From UBA8828 sp964510855 (GTDB lineage: Bacteria; Verrucomicrobiota; Verrucomicrobiia; Opitutales; UBA953): a stretch of DNA of 64,000 nt. The notes beneath the pieces were generated by a model. It did no database searches. It was not told where the DNA came from and was given only the letters and a program-made list of their open reading frames with translations. The position numbers and the translations under genes were made by a program. Below are positions 59,326 through 64,000 of the stretch, one piece after another (position 1 is the first letter of the stretch; each line of letters starts with the position of its first letter). The stretch lies in NCBI GenBank assembly GCA_964510855.1, contig CAZEDB010000009.1, positions 1 to 64,000 on the forward strand, in the 5' to 3' direction.

Positions 59326-60477
59326 ATGAGCGCCTACTCGCCCATCCTTCTAGTCGGTATTGGCGGTGCGGGGGTTGCTCTGGTGACAGGCCTGGCCTCG
59401 CAACTGCCGCCTGGGGTCAAGCTTTTGCTCGTCGATTCCGATGCAACGGTGCTCGAACCGCATACGCAATTTCCTCAGGTGCAATTGGCACGTGCCTCCT
59501 TACGTGGTTTAGGCGCAAGCGGCGAAAGTGTTTTGGGTGCGGATGCTGCCGAAGCCGAAGCTTCCGAACTCACTCGTCAACTTTCGGGTTCCTCGATGGT
59601 GGTTTTAGTCTGTGGTTTGGGCGGGGGTATGGGGGGCGGAGCCGCTCCTGTCATCGCTCGCTTAGCTGCGGATTCCGGGGCTACCGTCTTAGCTTTTGCC
59701 ACCTTGCCTTTCTCGCACGAGGGCGAACGGCGTTTAGCTTCGGCGCGTGAATCTGCCGTAGCCTTACACCGTCGGGCCCATGGCACGGTGATGTTGCATA
59801 ATGACGCCCTGTTGCAGGTTGCGCCGATTGATGCTCCCGTAACTGAGCTCTTTAATGAAACCAGTCAGTGGATCGCGGCTGCACTGGGTGCTTTGGCGGG
59901 TTGCTTTACGGCAGAAGCGTTGATGCCCTTAGATCCAGGAGCGTTGCGTGCGCTCTTACCAACTCCGGGTGGTCGTGCCACTTTTGCCACGGGCACCGCT
60001 CGCGGAGAAGGTGCAGTCGTAGCAGCTGTGCGTGCTGCCTTGGCCTCGCCGCTTTTACCGCACGGACCTGAGGCTATACGCCATGAACACCTTTTGGTGC
60101 AGGTCGTCGGTGGCCCTCAACTTGCCATCCAAGATTGTAAAGCAGCGGTGGCACTGCTCCGAGCTGAACTGGGGGGCGATCGCATCACCCTTCTAGGGGC
60201 ACGAGTCGATGCTGCCAATGCCGAGGAGGTCCGCATTTCATTTTTAGCCGCTTCGCCCCCTTTGCCGGCGGGTGCCGAGCCACGACCAGCTGGTAAGGCC
60301 CGCAAAGGAGCCAAAGGTAAAGGAGATGATGCGGCCCAGCCGCTCTTTAGTTTTGCCGAGGAGTCTAACCTGCGTCGGGGGCTTTTTGGTACCAGCGCCC
60401 CTAATTTGTTTAATGGCGAAGACGTCGATGTGCCAACCTACCTCAGAAAAGGGGTACGGATTCCCTCGGCGAGTTAA
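59326..60477 (+). CDS. ftsZ: Divergent FtsZ (tubulin-like GTPase with altered active site)
   Basis: Cell division ring protein by position and fold; 383 residues. The tubulin signature GGGTGTG is GGGMGGG (99-105). The N-terminal GGGGNNAV block is GGAGVALV (13-20), and the NTD of the T3 region is DSD (37-39). The T7 catalytic loop NLDFAD is PLDPGA (201-206), losing Asn and the second Asp. RGLGAS (60-65) and the C-terminal peptide EDVDVPTYLRKGVR (365-378), the FtsA-binding tail, are well conserved. A Lys/Gly linker (about 325-345) precedes it. GTP binding may be weakened and hydrolysis strongly reduced; that is inference. Confidence 0.85.
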   Translation: MSAYSPILLVGIGGAGVALVTGLASQLPPGVKLLLVDSDATVLEPHTQFPQVQLARASLRGLGASGESVLGADAAEAEASELTRQLSGSSMVVLVCGLGGGMGGGAAPVIARLAADSGATVLAFATLPFSHEGERRLASARESAVALHRRAHGTVMLHNDALLQVAPIDAPVTELFNETSQWIAAALGALAGCFTAEALMPLDPGALRALLPTPGGRATFATGTARGEGAVVAAVRAALASPLLPHGPEAIRHEHLLVQVVGGPQLAIQDCKAAVALLRAELGGDRITLLGARVDAANAEEVRISFLAASPPLPAGAEPRPAGKARKGAKGKGDDAAQPLFSFAEESNLRRGLFGTSAPNLFNGEDVDVPTYLRKGVRIPSAS

Positions 60478-60486
60478 CTTCCCCGG

Positions 60487-60514
60487 TTGCGCCCTGCCGA
60501 GTTCTTCCTAGGTT
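60487..60514 (+). promoter_or_regulatory. Candidate leaderless-type promoter of sufS
   Basis: TTGCGC (60487-60492), 16 bases, TAGGTT (60509-60514), then 6 bases before the ATG at 60521. The spacing equals that before the M42 gene at 2119. Confidence 0.4.
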
Positions 60515-60520
60515 CTGCTT

Positions 60521-61741
60521 ATGGCTTTTGATGTCGCTCGCGTTCGTGCCGACTTCCCCATTCTTGCTCGCCAGGAAAAGGGTAAAACCTTGGCTTACCT
60601 AGATAGTGCCGCCAGTGCGCAGAAGCCTAAGGTGGTATTGGATACGGTACGACGTCACGACGCCGAGGCCTATGCCAATATTCACCGGGGAGTCTATCGC
60701 CTCAGTGAAGAAGCCACCGCAGCTTATGAGGCGGCACGCGCCGAGGTTGCCCGTTTTCTCCGGACCCCTGAGGTGCGCGGCGTTATCTTTGTGCGCGGTG
60801 CTACCGAAGCCATCAATCTGGTGGCTGCCTCTTGGGGTTCTGTGCACCTGAAAGCTGGCGATGAAATTTTAATTACTCAACTCGAACACCATGCCAACAT
60901 TGTGCCCTGGCAAATCGCAGCGGCGCGGGTGGGAGCACGCCTAGTCATCTGCCCTTTGAATGCCCAAGGTGAAGTCGATCTGACCGCTTTTGCCGCCTTG
61001 TTAAGCTCGCGCACTAAGATGGTGGCCTTCGCTCATGTCTCGAACTCCCTCGGTACGGTTAATCCTGCAGCCGAGATGACGCGCTTGGCTAAGACGGTTG
61101 GAGCGACGGTGTTAATCGATGCCTGTCAGTCGGCGAGCCACTTCGACCTCGATGTACGCGCCCTAGGTTGTGACTTTCTTTGTTTTTCAGGTCACAAGGT
61201 TTGTGGCCCTACTGGTATCGGCGTGCTGTGGGGTCGCCCAGAGTTACTTGACACCTTGCCCCCTTATCAAGGGGGAGGCGACATGATCGAACGCGTGGGT
61301 TACATGACCTCAACTTACCGTGCTGCCCCCGAGCGCTTTGAGGCCGGTACGCCGCATATTACCGGTGCAATTGGTTTAGCCGCCGCCCTCCGCTATGTTA
61401 CGGCCTTACGTCCCGAAGCCCACGCCTATGAGCAAAAGCTTCTCGCGCTAGCCACCGAGCGTCTCAGTACCATCCCTGGTTTAAAAATTGTGGGTACTGC
61501 CCGCGAAAAAGTTGCGGTGGTTTCTTTCCTTATCGAAGGTGCCCACCCGCACGACATCGGTACCTTGCTCGATGCGGATGCTATTGCCATCCGCGTTGGG
61601 CATCATTGCTGCATGCCGCTCATGGAAGTTTTAGGTATTACGGGCACCGCCCGCGCTTCCTTTGCCTTCTATAATACCGAAGAAGAAATTCTCCGCTTAG
61701 AGACCTCGCTCCGTCGTATACAAAAAATGCTTTCGGCCTAA
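60521..61741 (+). CDS. sufS: Cysteine desulfurase, SufS/CsdA type
   Basis: PLP enzyme supplying sulfur for iron-sulfur clusters, needed among others by complex I. 406 residues, group II: HRGVYRLSEEATAAYE, FVRGATEAINLVAASWG, LEHHANIVPWQ, IDACQSASHFDLDVRALGCDFLCFSGHKVCGPTGIGVLWG (positions about 204-243, with the PLP Lys in GHKVCGPTG), GTPHITGAIGLAAAL, and the catalytic Cys region RVGHHCCMPLMEVLG. No other suf genes adjoin. It is the last plus-strand protein gene before a convergent pair. Confidence 0.92.
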   Translation: MAFDVARVRADFPILARQEKGKTLAYLDSAASAQKPKVVLDTVRRHDAEAYANIHRGVYRLSEEATAAYEAARAEVARFLRTPEVRGVIFVRGATEAINLVAASWGSVHLKAGDEILITQLEHHANIVPWQIAAARVGARLVICPLNAQGEVDLTAFAALLSSRTKMVAFAHVSNSLGTVNPAAEMTRLAKTVGATVLIDACQSASHFDLDVRALGCDFLCFSGHKVCGPTGIGVLWGRPELLDTLPPYQGGGDMIERVGYMTSTYRAAPERFEAGTPHITGAIGLAAALRYVTALRPEAHAYEQKLLALATERLSTIPGLKIVGTAREKVAVVSFLIEGAHPHDIGTLLDADAIAIRVGHHCCMPLMEVLGITGTARASFAFYNTEEEILRLETSLRRIQKMLSA

Positions 61742-61751
61742 GCGGAGGTCT

Positions 61752-62210
61752 TTAACGCGTTCCGACGTAGTCGGTGTAGTCGTCAACCAAGGTGCGTAAG
61801 GAGGCTCTTACGGCCGCATCTGTCTTGTCTGTGGTTTGGATACGAAAGTGTTTATACTCGGGCATATTTCGAAAACGCTCGGAAGTCGGGAGCGTGAGTT
61901 GAAGTTGTAGAAAGAGTGCGGCTGCTTTCATCTCGACAGCGCGCGAGCGATAATCGATTCCGAGAGGATTCCAGTCGGCCTCGAGTAGATTTGCTGCATT
62001 TATTACCTCGGCATCACCAAAAATATTTACCTTACGGTTTCGTCCTTCAATACGTGCTGCCTGCTCTTCATTGAAGAGGACATTTTGTACCATATGACCA
62101 TAGGCTAAAGCCGACTTTCGTGCCTGCCAGCGTAGCCAAAGGCCTCCACCGACAATGGCGAGCGTAGCGATGAGGGAGATGCGGGCCCAGTTGAAGCGGC
62201 GACGAGGCAT
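61752..62210 (-). CDS. Uncharacterised single-pass membrane protein
   Basis: About 152 residues, start at ATG 62210 (a second ATG lies at 62216). One N-terminal membrane helix (about 12-29, ISLIATLAIVGGGLWLRW) is followed by a soluble domain with NIFGDAEVINAANLLEADW and many charged residues. No signal-peptidase site, Cys motif or recognisable family is visible. It lies 31 bases after the DUF2851 gene on the same strand and is convergent with sufS, so it may be co-transcribed with DUF2851. Function unknown. Confidence 0.65.
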   Translation of the reverse strand: MPRRRFNWARISLIATLAIVGGGLWLRWQARKSALAYGHMVQNVLFNEEQAARIEGRNRKVNIFGDAEVINAANLLEADWNPLGIDYRSRAVEMKAAALFLQLQLTLPTSERFRNMPEYKHFRIQTTDKTDAAVRASLRTLVDDYTDYVGTR

Positions 62211-62241
62211 GCCCATTCATTGGGCAGGGTCGGCGAGGGCA

Positions 62242-63321
62242 TCAACTCTTTCCTGTGCGACCAAGGGTATGCAGCATACCCTGAATCATCCAATTTCGGG
62301 CCCGTCCCTCGATGCCCAGTCGCCATCGTGCGGCATCAAGATCATCAGGCCTAAGCCCCGCTGGCCATTCTAGCCAGGCTTCGGTAAGGGGTTGTGGGGC
62401 CATGGGTAGCCAGGCATCGGTAACTAAGGTATCGGCTAAGGCTTCGGGTAGGAGCCCGCCTAAAATACCATCGAGCAAGCCCGCGCGCGAAGCGCGTCCT
62501 TGTTTAACTTCGTCAAGCCATAGGCGTAAGTTGAGCATCCAATTGGGGCGTTCCCGGCAGAGGGTGAGATAAGCGGCGAGTCGCCGATTGGGGTGTCCGG
62601 CTGGACGTATCCCCCGGAGGCGCCAATGCCCGGTTTGCATCAGGTAGAGGTCTTCGGGTTCATGCTGAACAAAAATTTCTGGACCAAAGAGTTGTCCTAA
62701 TTGCGCCATTGGTCCGCGATTACCGCCATGCCCCAAGGCCTCGACTGTAGCCCGATGGCAAGTAGTGAGCCAACTTTCTGCTCCAACCCGCTTGAGTAGG
62801 TGGAAGTGTTTAGTGGCGTAGCGTTCGTTGGCGCGCCGACGTAAATCGCTTTCGAGATTGGGATTCGCAGCACGAATCACCCGTTCGATCTCTGGGACAC
62901 GTCCACGCAGCTCCATTAAGGCATCGTGCTCAGCCGCTGATTCAAGATCCTCTGGGAGTAAGGGGAGGAGGACGAGTGATTCCGGGATGGCACCCGATGA
63001 GGTGTGTACCTTTTGGGCGGGACCAAAAAGTGTGGCATGCAGAATCACCCCGCTAAAGGCAGGGTTACGTCGATGCCCATGCGCAGACCAATCCCGAGGG
63101 TGGAGTTCAATTTCAATATCCCCCCGCACGCGGAGACCATCGAGGCGCAATTCCGCTCCGAGAAAATCTGGACCCCCTAGTCGATTCCATTTCCCGGGGG
63201 ATACGCATTCAAGCTTAGCCCCCGAGGCTGTCTGGCTAGGGAATCGGATACGACCCTCCGACCAAAGGCGTTGAATAGCGCGTTCGGTAATAGGGAAGGG
63301 TAGGGCAGAGCGAGGCCGCAT
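62242..63321 (-). CDS. DUF2851 family protein
   Basis: Protein of a family of unknown function found in Bacteroidetes, Chlorobi and Verrucomicrobia. The 359 residues show the family pattern: LWSEGRIRF, GGPDFLGAELRLDG, GDIEIELHPRDWSAHGHRRN, VILHATLFG, and the central GIRPAGHPNRRLAAYLTL. The GDIEIELH and DWxxHGH motifs recall a nuclease-like acidic/His arrangement, but no activity is known. It is the first gene of a two-gene minus-strand unit. Length is typical. Confidence 0.8.
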   Translation of the reverse strand: MRPRSALPFPITERAIQRLWSEGRIRFPSQTASGAKLECVSPGKWNRLGGPDFLGAELRLDGLRVRGDIEIELHPRDWSAHGHRRNPAFSGVILHATLFGPAQKVHTSSGAIPESLVLLPLLPEDLESAAEHDALMELRGRVPEIERVIRAANPNLESDLRRRANERYATKHFHLLKRVGAESWLTTCHRATVEALGHGGNRGPMAQLGQLFGPEIFVQHEPEDLYLMQTGHWRLRGIRPAGHPNRRLAAYLTLCRERPNWMLNLRLWLDEVKQGRASRAGLLDGILGGLLPEALADTLVTDAWLPMAPQPLTEAWLEWPAGLRPDDLDAARWRLGIEGRARNWMIQGMLHTLGRTGKS

Positions 63322-63429
63322 CCCCTAGCCGAAGCCGACTTAGGGCATCTGACCACGCCGGAGATACCCTAGAAAGAACCAGGGCATTCTGCTTGGAGAT
63401 TTCTGCCCGAGTGTTCAAGATGCGGCTAC

Positions 63430-63519
63430 GGAGAGGTGGCAGAGTGGTCGATTGCACCTGACTTGAAATCAGGCGAGCCCGAAAGGGTTCCGGGGGTTCG
63501 AATCCCTCCCTCTCCGCCA
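63430..63519 (+). tRNA. tRNA-Ser (anticodon UGA)
   Basis: Full cloverleaf of 90 bases: acceptor GGAGAGG (63430-63436) with CCTCTCC (63509-63515), anticodon stem CCTGA/TCAGG with loop CTTGAAA (anticodon TGA), a long variable arm (GCGAGCCCGAAAGGGTTCC region, forming a stem GCCC/GGGT), T-arm GGGGG-TTCGAAT-CCCTC, discriminator G and an encoded CCA end. The long variable arm and discriminator fit serine. Reads UCA and other UCN codons. Confidence 0.95.
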
Positions 63520-63525
63520 CTTTGG

Positions 63526-63550
63526 AAGACTTCAGATGAAAGACTTCAGA
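63526..63550. repeat. 11-bp direct repeat after the tRNA
   Basis: AAGACTTCAGA occurs at 63526-63536 and 63540-63550, period 14. The first copy includes the small palindrome GAAG-A-CTTC. No T-run follows, so it is not a clear terminator. Confidence 0.5.
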
Positions 63551-63573
63551 AGAAAGATAGAGGTCACTGAAGG

Positions 63574-64000
63574 CTAGACTGAATCTTTTTTGAGGCGACG
63601 CTTACGGGCCACAACCATTGCCAAAGCCATGCTTCCAAAAATTAATCCATAGGTGGAGGGCTCAGGTATTGAGGATCCTCCGCCAAGCGAACCATAGACG
63701 CCGATAAAGCTGAGTTCGGCAAATTGAGGAGTAAAATTAGTGATTTTAATTCCGGTCACATCTTGGGAGATGGCACCAAAAGTGGAGAGCGCGACTTGGC
63801 TCCATACTACGCGCTGCGCCGGACCCACATAGGTCCCAAAACCACTATAGTTATGGTATAAGGTGTTTGCCGGTATAGTTACGCCGATGATTTCGGATAG
63901 CGTGTTAGCGTCAAAAGTTACGGCAGTGGTATAACTGCCATCAGCAAGGCGAAGCTGCATTTCGAAAGAGCCCCAGAATTCAGCGAAGCCAGGACCAAAG
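63574..64000 (-). CDS. PEP-CTERM sorting-domain protein, C-terminal part
   Basis: The gene enters from beyond position 64000; the open frame continues through the window edge (…GFAEFWGSFEMQLRL). The 141 visible residues form a beta-rich domain (TAVTFDANTLSEIIGV, GPAQRVVWSQVAL, FAELSFIGVYG) that ends with the PEP-CTERM tripartite signal: IPEPSTYGLI, a membrane helix (about FGSMALAMVVA) and the basic cluster RKRRLKK. Such proteins are cut by an exosortase (EpsH-type) and delivered to the cell surface or exopolysaccharide. No exosortase gene lies in the window. Function of the mature protein unknown. Confidence 0.85.
   Translation of the reverse strand, partial: FGPGFAEFWGSFEMQLRLADGSYTTAVTFDANTLSEIIGVTIPANTLYHNYSGFGTYVGPAQRVVWSQVALSTFGAISQDVTGIKITNFTPQFAELSFIGVYGSLGGGSSIPEPSTYGLIFGSMALAMVVARKRRLKKDSV

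Noticed and set aside
63236..63520. Minus-strand open frame over the tRNA
   Set aside because: It is antisense to tRNA-Ser and overlaps the DUF2851 start; no protein similarity.
1..64000. CRISPR arrays, insertion sequences, prophage, toxin-antitoxin, rRNA
   Set aside because: No regularly spaced identical repeats, transposase or integrase motifs, or rRNA sequence were found by reading.

Overview
The window is a gene-dense bacterial chromosome segment, most likely from the phylum Verrucomicrobiota, class Opitutia/Opitutae. The taxon is inferred from several traits together: a PEP-CTERM exported protein at the right edge, a truncated pilus-like protein of the Verru_Chthon type at the left edge, a MurC-MurB fusion, a strongly altered FtsZ, verrucomicrobial variants of Dxs and phosphofructokinase, a DUF2851 protein, and an envelope built with meso-DAP-type Mur enzymes. 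Two runs of exactly 100 N (18303-18402 and 24344-24443) are scaffold gaps, so this is a draft assembly. No rRNA, CRISPR array, transposase or phage gene is visible; one tRNA-Ser is present.

Layout. 1-2.1 kb: a truncated pilus-assembly-like gene, 6-phosphogluconolactonase, and an orphan ExbB/ExbD pair. 2.1-5.4 kb: M42 aminopeptidase, then xseB-dxs. 5.4-9.8 kb (minus): a complete TonB uptake operon (FecA-like receptor, tonB, exbB, exbD, a coiled-coil membrane protein) behind a Fur-like palindrome. 10-14.7 kb: a glycosyltransferase, RNase R and a CBS/DRTGG family II pyrophosphatase. 14.7-24.3 kb (minus): the respiratory complex I genes nuoB-C-D-E-F, interrupted by ppnP and rlmI, then nuoG-H-I. 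24.4-27.7 kb: an LpxH-like phosphatase cut by a gap, an MGDG-synthase-like glycosyltransferase, and uvrC. 27.7-35.6 kb (plus): cinA, holA, purB, a PPi-type phosphofructokinase, a FecR-domain protein, tmk, and a delta-prime-like holB. 35.6-39.4 kb: an envelope-stress-like group made of a four-PDZ HtrA protease, a catalytically dead relative, an ECF sigma factor and a small membrane protein. 39.4-41.7 kb (minus): an unknown gene, aroC and a lipoprotein. 42-60.5 kb (plus): a complete dcw cluster, mraZ-rsmH-ftsL-ftsI-murE-murF-mraY-murD-LysM lipoprotein-ftsW-murG-murCB-ddl-ftsQ-ftsA-ftsZ. 60.5-64 kb: sufS, two uncharacterised genes, tRNA-Ser(UGA) and the PEP-CTERM gene.

How the genes work together. 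The dcw cluster encodes the cytoplasmic and lipid-linked steps of peptidoglycan synthesis plus the divisome core; most of its genes overlap by 1-4 bases or are a few bases apart. It sits behind two promoter-like sequences, the nearer covered by a ten-base-period array of TGGnn boxes that fits MraZ autoregulation. The complex I block lacks nuoA and nuoJ-N, so those genes must lie elsewhere. The pyrophosphatase and the PPi-type phosphofructokinase suggest active pyrophosphate management. Intergenic regions are very short, several first genes have promoter elements only 5-6 bases before the ATG (leaderless-type), and convergent genes often overlap or nearly touch.

The most unusual items are the FtsZ with altered GTP-binding and T7-loop residues but an intact C-terminal peptide, the HtrA/pseudo-HtrA/sigma/membrane-protein group, a terminator that runs into the aroC start codon, and a heptamer tandem repeat beside an assembly gap.
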